Origin: Kingdonia uniflora
Lineage: Eukaryota > Streptophyta > Magnoliopsida > Ranunculales > Circaeasteraceae
NCBI GenBank assembly: GCA_014058105.1
Contig: JACGCM010001844.1
Span: 744,001-808,000, forward strand
DNA length: 64,000 nt
Direction: 5' to 3'
This document shows, one piece after another, positions 31,870 through 43,337 of the stretch; positions within the stretch are counted from its first letter, which is position 1; each line of letters begins with the position of its first letter. A program made the position numbers and the translations under genes. The notes below the pieces were generated by a model. It did not search any database. It worked only from the letters and a program-made list of their open reading frames with translations, and had not been told where the DNA came from.

Positions 31870-33873
31870 CATTGCCTAAGTGGGGCAGCTTCTCTTCGTC
31901 TGGCGGGCACGTCTAGTTCGGGAGAGATTCTCGCCAAATGTGCATTGCACATCCGGCTCTGTCTGGTAGATGATTGAGATCTCAGCTAGTCTATCTCTTA
32001 TGGTTCTGAAAACCTCATCCCACTGCCGAAGCTGTTCCTTTTACTCTTCTGCGCGTTGAAACAATTGCCTCATATCTTCATATGTCGCATACCGCATTTT
32101 TGATTTTGATGCCAAAAATCATCTACTCTATACCTAGGTGGACACGGGTATGGTACCTGCATGATAGGGATCGGTATCCATCTACGTTCTCCACTGCTTC
32201 ATCCCATCTCCATGAACCATCCTAGATCCCCCACTTTCTCTCCGTATGCCTCAACACCATAGTTTTGCACCTGAGAAGGCGTGGGTAAACTTGAAGTAAG
32301 TGGCAGAGCAACATTGGGCCTCAATAGATCACGCCCGACAATCCAAATATTATTAGCCATCTTTACTAAACTACAACCGATCTTAGGATTTGGATGAGCG
32401 GCTCGCCAAAATGTCATATAATTAACGCCAGCAACGATGTAATTGTGTCCATCATAGAAGTCCCCATCTCTCAGTCCCTGATAAAGTAGTTCAACATACC
32501 GCGAAGATTCCACAATCTCTTGTAAGGGGTCATAGGGAACACTATCAACCCCAAAGATCTGACGCATGCACCGGTCTCCTAAATACCAAAGTACAACGTT
32601 CCCGTATGGGACTGAAACTAATAGAATCTTTCTTTGACTAAGCTCTGTGGAAAATCTTACCTCTGGACGGATTGATTGTTTAATCCTCAGCCATGGTTGC
32701 CAATCAATTTTGGTTTTATCCTTCTATTCTATTATATCTCTGATCACAGCAAATAAATGATAGATCTCAGCCCTAGAACTAGCCCTTTCATCTCTCCACG
32801 CACCCATACGAGGATAAACATGGTTGAAGTTGTTCACCTTGGCCAGATGCATTCCAACGTGATAGTACTGAAAGAATCAAAACTCTAGCAGAGCATAAAA
32901 GCCTGTGATTGATCTCATCCTCTTCCCACTCTTTAGGATTGAGACTTAATCTAGTTCTCGATACAAAGCCGCCATGATCGAAGTACCCCAGTTGAACCCT
33001 GACGTACTTAGAATATGGTAGTCTGTCAAAACTGTAAGATAACCGGCAGCTAGATATTTATTTGCATTCGAGACGAAGATATTTCCCATCATGTATGGAA
33101 AAAATGCCCTCGCATACATGATATCCATATATTCGTTGTAACTGTTAGTCTGAGGATTCAAAGCGTCTCTCCAAGTTTTCAAATAAGCTAGTGTGATGTT
33201 ACCGTACCTAATGTCGGCCTGAGTGATTCTAGAGAACAATGTGTGTGCTTCTTTGAACTTCGAGTACTTATCGTGGTACGGGAGTTCAAAACCCCGCCTG
33301 AAAATTATGCCCGTTAGCATGACGAAGTCTAGCGGCTTAACACCAAGTTCCCCGCAAGGGAAGTGAAAAGTATAGGTGGAAGGCCACCACCGTTCCACGA
33401 GAGTATGGATTAAGCGGCAATCCCAGTTTCCCGCCATAATCGACAAAATTCTTTAAAAACCCATATTTTTAACCAACCACTTCAACCTGGGATACCTAGC
33501 AATCCATTAGTACCACTTTAAGACCTTATCCAGTAATCCCCTATATTGTATTTCATTTCGGTTCTGCAAAAATAAAACATAAACATATTAAATTTTTATT
33601 CGGGCATTTTTTCGAACATTTGACAAATAATATTAATAACACATAAATTTTCCACAAAAAACTTACTGGCAATTCTTCCGTTCCAATGGAAATGTAGACC
33701 TAATTGTCCAGGAGGATATCCACTCGGTGTAAATCCTCGAGAGTTGGGGCGGGATCATTATCCGGCGTGAGGTGTAACGACCACATATTCATGACCAATT
33801 TTTTACACATTCGTTTAACTTAATCACTTTGCCTACGTCTAGTTTTGGGAATTGAGCGACTAGGTCCCGACAT
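31870..33873 (-). pseudogene. Plant mobile domain (PMD) gene remnant, two exons
   Basis: Exon 1 33873-33670 starts MSGPSRSIPKTRRRQSD and ends GTEELP with donor CCA|GTAAGT. Exon 2 starts near 33564 after TTTTTGCAG and reads WDCRLIHTLVERWWPSTYTF, HFPCGELGVKPLDFVMLTGI, then FVSNANKYLAAGYLTVLTDY, MGAWRDERASSRAEIYHLFA, VLWYLGDRCMRQIFGVDSVP. These are hallmarks of the PMD ('aminotransferase-like, plant mobile domain') family, found in MAIN/MAIL genes and in transposons. Stops at several places (for example 33507, 32942, 32876) make it a pseudogene. A palindrome-bearing segment lies on each side, consistent with a transposon passenger or its own gene. Confidence 0.82.
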
Positions 33874-34036
33874 TGTCAATCTATGGATAAGTGGATTAAA
33901 TTACAAGGTAAAGGCGAGGTTTAGGAAACTTATGTTAGAAGTTGGGTTTGGGTAAGCTAGAAGTACTTAGCAATATGAAGCAATATGTGAGAGTGAAACA
34001 AAGTGGTAATTCAAAGGCAATTAATGCAGGCACTAC

Positions 34037-34143
34037 CTACGCAATTTTGAACTACGTATTGGGTTTGGATGGTCCGGATGTTGAGATGTGGCTAAATCTT
34101 AGGTGTTGTTTGTGCCGCACAGTTCAGAACTGCGTTGGCTAAT
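34037..34143. repeat. Two copies of the GAACTGCGT palindrome
   Basis: CTACGCAATTTTGAACTACG (34037) and GCACAGTTCAGAACTGCGTT (34116) are variants of the same palindrome found at 31357, 31421 and 31474. They lie upstream of the PMD gene, as the others lie downstream, so may mark its element. Confidence 0.55.
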
Positions 34144-36374
34144 ATCCACCTTGATTTTGGCTTTAACTGCTCTGGGTGGATTGGTTTTTGTGGTGGATTT
34201 AGGTTTTTCCACCCTCCAACTGTTGCATATGCTCTATGAGCATCTTCTAAAATGCTTCAATGACTTCGTTGAAAAAAAGCTAAATCCAAGTCACCGAGGC
34301 TCAATTTTATCCAATAATACCTGACTTGGATATTTTAATAGGTGCCCCAAGTCTTTTTTTTTGAAAAAAAATAAATAATAAATAAATTCATCAAGTGCCT
34401 ATGACTTGGGCGCCCGATTTGAATTTTTGTAAGAAAAAAAAACAATTGGGCGCCGAAACCTTAGGCACTTGATTATAAATCAAACAGGCGCCCAATCACG
34501 ACGTAGAAAAGCAAGGTTGAGTATTGGATTCCAAGACTCAACCCTGGTTTTTGAGACTCAAATCTAATTCAATGAGGTACTGTTGGAGGTTGAAAATCCT
34601 ATGTGACACCTTGGATTCTAAGGTAGTGTCCAAGGTAGTGAGGCACTTTAGGAGATGCCCTTAATTACCATATACATACGTGTAGTGTATGAGTAGTCTC
34701 TCCTTTTTTTCCGTCCCTCACTTTTGGATCGATTTTCTTTAGCCACCATCACTAATCATCTTTTAATAAGGACTGACACTGCCGTGCTCGACGATCTCCT
34801 ATCGTTCTCCCCAACAATAGCAGGGACACTAGCACCGATAAGTAATCCAACAAGGTCAAATTAATTGTGTATTAATCCACATTATGTCCTACATGAAACA
34901 TAATTAGCATTAAACTAACTTCTCAATAAACAATTCTTCTTCCACTACTAAACTAAACACTTTGTCCATAATTCGCCATGACCATCAACACCACTAACAT
35001 CAACCAAACCCCTACTCCTCAACAATACCCATCTCTGAAATCCTCCCAAAACCATCCAAAACCCAAAAAAATCATCGTAAACCGAGATAATTCTATCAAA
35101 AACAAGATACTCAACATGTTAAAACCTTGCAAGTAAAAAGTAATTGAGAGTTATGGGTCAGGTAATCGTGTTGAACATATTGATGATGTTTGGAGTATAT
35201 TGAGGCTTGAAGTGTCCGAATTGTTTGACGAGCAGTTGAAAAGTAACAATCATTTGCAGGTGGATGATTTGATGTTTTTTTTTTCATGTATCGATGATTA
35301 TAGATTTCTTAAACTTAGATACTGAAATATTCGTTGAAACAAACATAGTTATAATGGTTCTAACAATCCCAAAAAATATTAAGGCAAAACCTATGTAGGC
35401 ATGGGAGAGTGTGAACATTGTTTTACCACTTACCAATGCTAATGCCAATGCCAATGCCAATGCCTGATACTAGACTTCATCATTAAGGTGCCTATTATTT
35501 CTTATATCTCGCTACAACATTATTTTGTCCAATGAGAAATATTAGACCGTTAGTTGGGCTTTTTGCTATACCTATACCATTATATCATGTACAATGAGTA
35601 CACCCATTCTTCCAAATTTCTTATTCCTAGATATTTCCAAAACTATTATGGAACTCATACAACTGCATTATGTGATTATCTCTTGGGGCATACATAAATT
35701 GATTGACCAATTTCTTAAGAGGCTTTTGGCTTATACCTCCATTTGGTTTATGATAATATTGTGAACCCTCATATTTGTCACTTATGAGTGTCTACCCCCC
35801 ATTTTCTTCTTGACTATTAGTCAACCGTGGGAAACTAATGCGGACTCGATTAAAATATTCATTAAGACCATTTTACCCCTCACGTGACAAGTACGTGATC
35901 TTCTTAACTTGTGCAACCGGTGGTTTCATATCGTTCGAATGACATTTTGAGTCGTTCGAACGACCTGGCATCTTGAAAAAAACCAATTCAGGCTAAAAGT
36001 ATTTTCAGGCTTAATTGATCATGTAATTCGAATGACCTGGCATCTTTAAGAAAACTAATTCAGGCTATAAGTATTTACAGGCTTAATCGGTCATGTCGTT
36101 CGAATGACATTTGGAGTCGTTCGAACGACCTGACATCTTTAAGAAAACCTGCACACAAAGAACATATTCAACAAGAACACAAACTGATCCAACAAATTTG
36201 TATATTCATAAAAAACTATATATGCATCCACAAAAAATTGTATATCAACAAACAGTATATCCAACAAAGCACCACTGACAGAAGTACCACTAAATGCATT
36301 GAAAAGTTAAATATGCCATCACTAAAAGCTGTGATCACTCCAAAATTATGCTGCACATCATAATTTAGGAAACA
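34144..36374. other. Low-information region; short hairpins and one weak exon candidate
   Basis: No retroelement domain is recognisable. Between 34341 and 34500 GGTGCCCCAAGTC and GACTTGGGCGCCC form a hairpin and GGGCGCC recurs. A frame starting MTINTTNINQTPTPQQYPS at 34977 runs, with one stop, to LEVSELFDEQLKSNNHLQ just before a CAG|GTGGAT at about 35260. It could be a host exon, but I recognise no family. The tandem palindrome block 35930-36150 is listed separately. Confidence 0.5.
35930..36150. repeat. Direct repeats around the palindrome GTCGTTCGAACGAC
   Basis: The perfect 14-base palindrome occurs at 35951-35964 and 36116-36129, each preceded by TCGTTCGAATGACATTTKGAG and followed by CTGRCATCTT. 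Between them are two further partial copies of AATTCAGGCTATAAGTATTT plus CAGGCTTAAT, giving two to three direct units of about 75-90 bases. Confidence 0.75.
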
Positions 36375-36720
36375 CTACTTATATGATCCATTTTCTTCTA
36401 GGTTGAACAAATTCTTTCTTGAAGGGATTTGAACTTGAAGCTTGAGCTTGAGACAGTTGGTTTTATGACTGCCTTGGAGCTCCAACTTGTGATTGAGAAG
36501 CTTGAGTCTCACCTTGTGAATGCCTTTGAGCTTGAGAAGTAAGTACTTGAGTAGCACCTTCTGACTGCCTTGGAGCTTGAAAATTTTGCTTTGCTTTACC
36601 CCTAGCTCCACCTCTACCTCTACCTCTATCTCCACCTTCTCTTGTACCAGTTCTGCCTTCGACATTGTCTCCTCCAGTTCTTCCTCCCACTATCTTTTTA
36701 GCTTATCAATATGTGTTTGT
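36375..36720 (-). other. Gly/Arg- then Gln/Ser-rich open frame
   Basis: The minus strand reads IVGGRTGGDNVEGRTGTREG, GDRGRGRGGARGKAKQNF and then repeated SQAQRHSQGETQASQS-like units, ending in stop codons near 36465 and 36378. Such tails occur at the C-terminus of Mutator-like transposases and of some RNA-binding proteins. There is too little to decide. Confidence 0.35.
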
Positions 36721-36928
36721 GCTCTAGGCACTAACACCAACATTATCCATAATGTTCTTATGACCATCAACATAGAGGTCATGGGTATATCCTATATCTC
36801 TTCCAGGGTCCTCCCACCTCCCCCCCACCTAATATAATATCACATGTTTAATAAAATCCCTCTTGATAGACACACAAACAGACGCAAAATTGGCATAATG
36901 TAAACTTCAGAGAGAGAAAGAGACTTAC

Positions 36929-37529
36929 TGTAGGGACTTATCCCTCGAGCTATATACACTCGATCTTATCTATACCTCGAGCTCCAGAAGACTCGATCTT
37001 ATCCATTACCAGACTCACACATAAACAAACACATTACATACACGCCAGCCGTTACACATCGACCATGAACTCAAGCAGAACGTGGGTCGTCCACAACAGA
37101 TGTAAACAGAACAAGTCAACATACACCTGTCTCCCACGAGCTAGCAGTTACACACTCAGCTGCCCATAACTCCTAATTTCAGGAGAACGTGTTCAAGTAC
37201 GATGTCAAACAGAGAGCAGGGTCAATAAAAGGGCAGAGCTCCTAAGAAAACAAGGGGGGGTCGACAGAAAATTCTATACACACAATTATTTGATCTCTAG
37301 CTATTTTTTCTTAAATTAACTCTTGTAATCAGATTTTCTCCCTCTCTCAAGCAATAATGCTACTTTAACAATATCTTCCACTCGAGGTCATAGTTTTTTA
37401 CCTATTTATAGGTTTTCCCTGCTAAATCCTGTGTCAAGTGTTATCCCTTATTTAATTCTGGTCATAGTAGTTCTTGGTGTAAGGATCGATTTCAAGCTAT
37501 TTCAAGCTTTACGAAATCTGGTCCCTACA
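36929..37529 (+). repeat. B2 5' LTR
   Basis: 601 bases, TGTAGGGACTTATCCC to GGTCCCTACA. A degenerate TATA (TCAATAAAAGG) lies near 37225; the 3' LTR has TCTATAAAAGAGG at the same place. Rich in TCGAG. Confidence 0.95.
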
Positions 37530-37531
37530 TT

Positions 37532-37581
37532 TGGCATCATATGCGGGAATCAAACCCACGACCACGTGGTTAAAAGAGACG
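37532..37581 (+). other. B2 extended primer-binding site
   Basis: Begins TGGCATCATATGCGGG and continues through AACCCACGACC to the complement of the tRNA-Lys anticodon arm (CGTGG, TTAAAAG, 37565-37576). Acceptor bases have drifted from B1, but the T arm and anticodon loop are retained. Confidence 0.8.
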
Positions 37582-37659
37582 ATAAATAATCATCAATCAA
37601 CGGTATTCAATTAGGGTTCAAACACGTCAATCTTCAGGAGCTTAGCCTGAAAGTTAAAC

Positions 37660-37915
37660 CAGGCCTCATCGGGTTACCGAACTTCAGGTGAGCTTAATTG
37701 CCGAAGCTGAGAAACGAAGTCAGCTCGAGCGCCAGCTATTGGCAGATCGAGAGCTCCGCGAGAAGGAGTTAGAATGAGAGCGTCAAGCTCGAGTTCTAGA
37801 GACAAAGAAACAAGAAGCTCAGATGTTAGCTTTCCAAACAGCTCTGAAAGCATTATAGAGCAGCCAACCACCACCAGCCTTGAGAGAATCACCATGCCGA
37901 ATCCTTGGCTTAATT
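37660..37915 (+). pseudogene. B2 gag N-terminal remnant
   Basis: Reads LIAEAEKRSQLERQLLADRE then, after a stop, ERQARVLETKKQEAQMLAFQ, a coiled-coil gag start, and joins the aRNH end (LAGVLGTESRYLQI in the shifted frame) at about 37900. The junction is identical with B1. Confidence 0.75.
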
Positions 37916-39256
37916 AGCTGGAGTATTGGGTACAGAATCAAGATACCTTCAAATCGAAATTATTTCTAGCCCCAGTATTAATCATACTACAATATATTCA
38001 GCTAACACTGGGGGCGATGAGATGGCGGAAGATGATTGAAGGAAACCATTTGTTACTTATCTCGGTTCGGATAACTCATGCAACGGGCCACTACCCAATG
38101 ATCCACAATAGCGCAGGCACATCATCAAGAATTCAAAGCGCTACACAGTCTAACCAAATGGAAATCTCTACAAACGTTAAGTCACTGGTCCATACCTCAA
38201 GTGCCTCTTTAAGGAACTTGCCGACTAGATGCTTCGAGATCTACATGAAGGTACCTGTGGATCACAAACCGTAGGACGATTTCTTGCTAACAGAGCTATT
38301 ACCCAGGAGTGTTTTGGCCGGGGATGCGAAAGCAAGCTGAAGAATACTCACAGAAATGCGATGCATGTCAGCAACATGGGAATCAAATTCGGGCCCCTGC
38401 CCTCGAACTCTATGCCAGTAAGGTGTACTGACCGTTCAAGCGATGGGCACTTGATCTAGTTGGTGAATTCCCCAATACTCCTGGTAACAGGAAATTTCTC
38501 CTTGTTGCCACGGATTACTTCACTAAATGGATCGAGGCAGTTCCTCTATGCAGAACACGTGAAGAAGAGGTCATTTCTTTCATTTGGCAGCATATCATCA
38601 CAAGATTCGGTTGTCCCCATTTGATCTGTATCGATAACGGCCCTCAGTTCATTGGAGCTAAGGTCGTAGCATTTCTTAACAAACACAACATAATCCATTC
38701 TCCATCAAACCCGTACTACCCCAGGGAAACGGACAGGCGGAGATCACAAACAAAATTATCGTGGATGGTCTCAAAAAGTGCCTTATGTCACAGAAGAAGG
38801 GCAACTGGATACGTGAATTACCTCATGTCTTATAGGCTTATCAAACTACGCCCCGGAAGTCAACACAGTGTTCTCCTTTTCAACTTGCCTATAAAACTGA
38901 GGCAGTGATCCCAACAAAGTACCACCATCCTGTAAGAGACATCGTGCTCACAGACGAAGAAAATGAGTTCGAATTGCCGTGCATCCTCAATTGGATTGAT
39001 GAGACACGAGATCGAGCTATCGCAAATCATATAATAAACGAGTTCGCACTCGGGAGTTCGCTATCAACGACTGGGTCCTTTGATAAATCCCAGATAACAA
39101 AAACGATCCACATGCTGGGAAACTAGCAGAAAGCTGGAAAGGTCCTTTCATGGTCATAGGTCGAACTGGTCTTGGTTCATACTATCTCATGACGGAAACC
39201 GGTGACAAAATTCTAAATCCATGGAATACAAGAAGATTAAAGTTATATCAACGCTG
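37905..39256 (+). pseudogene. B2 integrase (decayed)
   Basis: Blocks: LGTESRYLQIEI, MLRDLHEGTCGSQTVGRFL, ITQECFGRGCESKLKN (shifted), RWALDLVGEFPNTPGNRKF (near 38435), [48 protein letters not shown] (where B1 has [10 protein letters not shown], a frameshift), GKLAESWKGPFMVIGRTG and NPWNTRRLKLYQR. Asp in LDLVG and in IDNGPQF are present. The frame is broken at 38730 and elsewhere. Confidence 0.88.
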
Positions 39257-39439
39257 AACAGCTCCTCCGTCGCTCAGCAACGCCCAATCCACCTCTAGTT
39301 TTCACCTCCAATGTATAAACAAACCCTTTTCAATCAATGAAATCTCTTTTTTATCAGAAGAATCCCTCCTATACAGTTCCTCTTCATCTCCCTCCATCTC
39401 CACCCAAGGGTTAAAGAACAGTTTATACTAGCTCGATAC

Positions 39440-40540
39440 CAAAAGGTAAAACCAACATCCAACATTGGTGATGGCATAGATAATACTAGCCTAAATCCTG
39501 AGGATACTCATACATCCGAAGGCGGGGGCCATAACGAACCTCTTAGCCTGAAGATAACAAGCCTAAAGCACGAGAAAGGTAAAAACTTACTCGCTACCGA
39601 TAAGCTCCATCATTCAGCATTGGTAATGGCATAGATAATACTAGCCTAACTCCTGAGGATAATCATACATCCGAAGGCGGGGGCCAGAACGATCCTCTTT
39701 GCCTGAAGAAAACAAGCCTAAAGCACGAGTGAGGAAAAAACTTACTCGTTACCGATAAGCTCAAGCATCCAACATTGGTAATGGCATAGATAATACTAGC
39801 CTAACTCTTGAGGATACTCATACATCTGAAGGTGGGGGCCATAACGAACCTCTTAGCCTGAAGATAACAAGCCTAAAGCACGAGTAAGGAAAAAACTTGC
39901 TTGCTTCCGATAAGCTCCAACATCCAACATTGGTAATGGCATAGATAATACTAGCATATATCCTGAGGATACTTATACATCCGAAGGTGAGGGCCATAAT
40001 GAACCTCTTAGCCTGAAGATAACAAGCCTAAAGCACGAGTGAGGGAAAAACTTGCTCGCTGCCGATAAGATCCAACATCCAATATTGGTAATGGCATAGA
40101 TAATACTAGCGTAACTCCTGAGGATACTCATACATCCGAAGGCGGGGGCAATAACGAACCTCTTAGCCTGAAGATAACAGGCCTAAAGCACGAGTAAGGA
40201 AAAAACTTGCTCGCTGCCGATAAGCTCCAACATCCAACATTGGTAATGGAATAGATAATACTAGCCTAACTCCTGAGGATACTCATACATCCGAAGTCGG
40301 GGGCCATAACCAACCTCTTAGCCTGAAGATAACACACCTAGAGCACGAGTAAGGAAAAAACTTGCTCGCTGCCGATAAGCTCCAATATCCAATTTTGGTA
40401 ATGGCATAGATAATACTTGCCTAACTCTTGAGGATACTCATACATCCGAAGGCGGGTGCCATAGCGAACCTCTTAGCTTGAAGATAAGACACCTAGAGCA
40501 CGAGTGAGGAAAAAACTTGCTCGATGCCACTAAGCCTCCC
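39440..40540. repeat. 155-bp tandem array of B2 (7 units)
   Basis: CCGATAAGCTCC or variants at 39597, 39752, 39907, 40062, 40217, 40372 and (CCACTAAGC) 40527, all exactly 155 apart. This is the reverse complement of the B1 unit. It lies between integrase and the antisense gene. Confidence 0.96.
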
Positions 40541-40774
40541 TAAAGTCCAAGGGTTGTATCACAGATAATACTTACTTCTACACCCACGGACTTCTTTTAA
40601 TTTGATGGGTCAAACCAGTGAATAACATCTACTGCAGGCGAAGAAAATGTTAGTTTCCAATATCAACATTTCAAATTACAACGCTCCTCTCAAGGGCCTA
40701 CATCGAACACTGATCAATTCAATCAGTCACTGAAGCATCAACATCTAATTACAAAAGGTACTCGTTATCATTAT

Positions 40775-42245
40775 TCAAGTCTCCTTCTTTTTAATTCTTC
40801 TAGATTTTCTTGATGGGAGAGCAGTCGACCTTCCACCCACAGCAGGAGTAGGTGAGACTGCCCTCGAGCTTCCCCCTATTTCAGTCCTGGATGCCATATA
40901 TTCTGAAGATCGTTCAGCAACAATTTCTCTCCCTCGAGCTATCTTTTTAGCAGTCGTGGTCCCAATACCACGATCCATAACCCCAATCGGATCTATGCTC
41001 GTGATATCGATTTTACATACACAAGTCCTCCCAAATAAGCAACCTTGCATCAAATCCCTCTCAACCTGTTAAAATTTTATTTCCTCGACTAGAGTTTACA
41101 TACACAAGTCCTCCCAAAGAAGCAACCTTGCATCAAATCCCTCTCAACCTATAGAAATTTTATTTCCTCGACAAAAAATACAACCAATGCGCTTAATTGC
41201 CGTTGATACAAAGCTTCACCGTTACATTTATCTTGCTCATGAACTACTAGTTCCTTAAAGGATTGGTGAGTAACAGCAGCACGCTTGTTATCCCTCTAAC
41301 GACGAGCTTTCAATTCAGCCAATTCTGCTGTTAAATGATCAATACATTCACTCATCTGCCTCGTAAGGTCTATCGACTTCTGCCGAGAATTTATGAGGTC
41401 AATGCGCATATTCTCCACTAACTCTACTTTTTGACGAAGGAATTCCTTCCTCTCTCGACTCCCCTCACCATAAGCAATTTTACCATCCCTTTTATCCAAT
41501 TCCAATTTGAAATCCTTCTCATACTTCATTTCCTGTGCACGTAATTCCCGCTCCAATTCGGTAATTCGAGCACAGAGTTGATTAATTCTATCATTCATCT
41601 CCTTATCACGTTGCACTGCCCTACTAGCATTTCTACGGATGTGAGCCAAATCGTCCACCAAACTTTTGTTTTTTGCTTGAACCTCTGCTAAATCAACCCT
41701 GCTCTTAGCATCTCTCTCTTTTAAACGACGTAAATCAGCCTTCAAATGATCAAACCTGGCGATCAAACTATCACGTATTTGTACAGAGTTATGCTATTCT
41801 AAATCTTTGCCTATAATACTACTGCTCAATTTTTCAAAATTGGCCTCAGACACAGCCAAGTTAGTTCGCGTAGTATTCAGGTCGATCTCTCTCTTTAACA
41901 ACTACTCGTTCAGAGCACGAATGTTACATTTCATATCAAATATCTCATCATTCAATGCTCTAATACGGTATTCGGCTAACTCAACATCGTGTCGAGAACC
42001 TGACGCCGCTCTTTCCTTCAACTCAGCAAGTTCGCTGATAAGTTAGTTCAAAGCCAAATCCCAACTCAAAAGTGTGCAGTCTTATCCTCAACTTGTCTTT
42101 TAGCTTCTTCGAACTTTAGAGAATGCTTCTCATTATCATCCAATCGATCTTCATGCTAAGAGATCAAAGCCTCATATTCTTCTGCATACTCAGCATTATA
42201 CAAAGGAGTCTGTTCTTCTCTCTCTCTAGCAACATCTAGCTCCTT
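40775..42245 (-). pseudogene. B2 antisense gene, long coiled-coil exon
   Basis: Acceptor TTATGTAG|AAGG at 42246/42245. Same protein as B1: LKADLRRLKERDAKSRVDLA, RINQLCARITELERELRAQE, FLRQKVELVENMRIDLINSR and LMQGCLFGRTCVCKIDITSI, ending RIKKKET. The part 41766-41296 is open for 156 codons. A direct duplication of about 83 bases (41012-41094 and 41095-41175) interrupts it, and further stops occur between 41800 and 42150. Confidence 0.7.
41012..41175. repeat. 83-bp direct duplication inside the B2 antisense gene
   Basis: TTACATACACAAGTCCTCCC through TTTATTTCCTCGAC occurs twice in a row with a handful of differences. B1 has it once. It is a local duplication after the family split. Confidence 0.85.
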
Positions 42246-42513
42246 CTACATAACACTTAGCAGGGACTCACAACATCAGTGCCTAATTGGGAAATAGATT
42301 GACAAAAGCATACTAAAAAACTTGCAGAATAGACACCTGCAAGCTCAAGAAAGCTAGTGCCCTCTTGGCCTACTGGCCTAGATACAAGCTTTGGTCGTAA
42401 GGCAGAGTGTACATACACAAACATCCTGAACTAGAACAAACTCACAAGGTACATATCCCTTCTTCTATTAAATTCATGTTCATCTAGTTATTAATTTATC
42501 TGAATTATCTAAC

Positions 42514-42594
42514 CTGCAAATCAGCAGAGGAGTTTTTCTCTATTTCAAGCGGGCCCTCTAAGTCCACAAATCTGAGGTACAAGCTTTCTATCTC
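42514..42594 (-). pseudogene. B2 antisense gene, 81-base exon
   Basis: Acceptor TTGTAG|GAG, donor CAG|GTTAGA, 27 codons (EIESLYLRFVDLEGPLEIEK...). The upstream intron 42595-42707 is 113 bases, the same as in B1. This is the clearest pair of matched splice sites in the family. Confidence 0.7.
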
Positions 42595-42707
42595 CTACAA
42601 TACGAGGTTTTCATAAGAAAAATGTTGTTAGCTTCAAACAACGGTATAATATTACAAAGCTCGAGTTCATGTTTCACAACCGATTTTACATTACACGATC
42701 ATCCTAC

Positions 42708-43142
42708 CTGATCAATAGTTTCCTGATTATCGGCAACGGTCTTTTCTGCAACTTCTTTAAAACTTCCTCGATCTCAGCCTCCTCTCACCGTTCACAATAG
42801 AGACTCCTAGACACTGTTTTCCTCTTATCATTTCCTCTATCGGCGGTAATGGAATCGTCAGTTGTGATCTCTATCTCCCTAACCCTTCTTTTCTGTTTCT
42901 AGTTTTTTTATTTGGAGAGGGAGGAGAGGGAGTACTTATACACCTTTCCCCGAACCGCTGGCGGTTTTGAGTTTTCGAATAAACAGTCCTCGATCCTTAA
43001 CCAAGCCGTCTATTCGTCTGAGCCTGTCAGGCATGTCATACCGATTCGGTGAAACTACCTTCCCATCATTACACCAAATATTATACTTTAGCGTATCTCT
43101 CAGCCTCTTGGTCCCACTCTTTTTACAATGTCCCAAACTCAT
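42708..43142 (-). pseudogene. B2 antisense gene, second coding block
   Basis: Reads MSLGHCKKSGTKRLRDTLKY, NDGKVVSPNRYDMPDRLRRI and DRGLFIRKLKTASGSGKGV, then in another frame a charged region ending with donor CAG|GTAGGA at 42708/42707. It is open for 68 codons (43142-42936), where B1 has a stop. Confidence 0.55.
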
Positions 43143-43337
43143 GATTCTGAATTATCTATTTTAAAATTCCATGTACCTTTGTTTGTCCTACTTATATACC
43201 TTGACTTTAACGTCAATATCAATTAGCAACACAAATTCAAAAATTTAGTTTCAATAGCAATCCTAGTCATAGCCTATTTTTGTGGACAGAGTTTTCTTCA
43301 AGTAAATTTGGGAAGTTACATTTCAAAAATACAACAG

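Noticed and set aside
34977..35260. Host enzyme exon
   Set aside because: One interrupted frame without a recognisable family; kept only as a note in the region entry.
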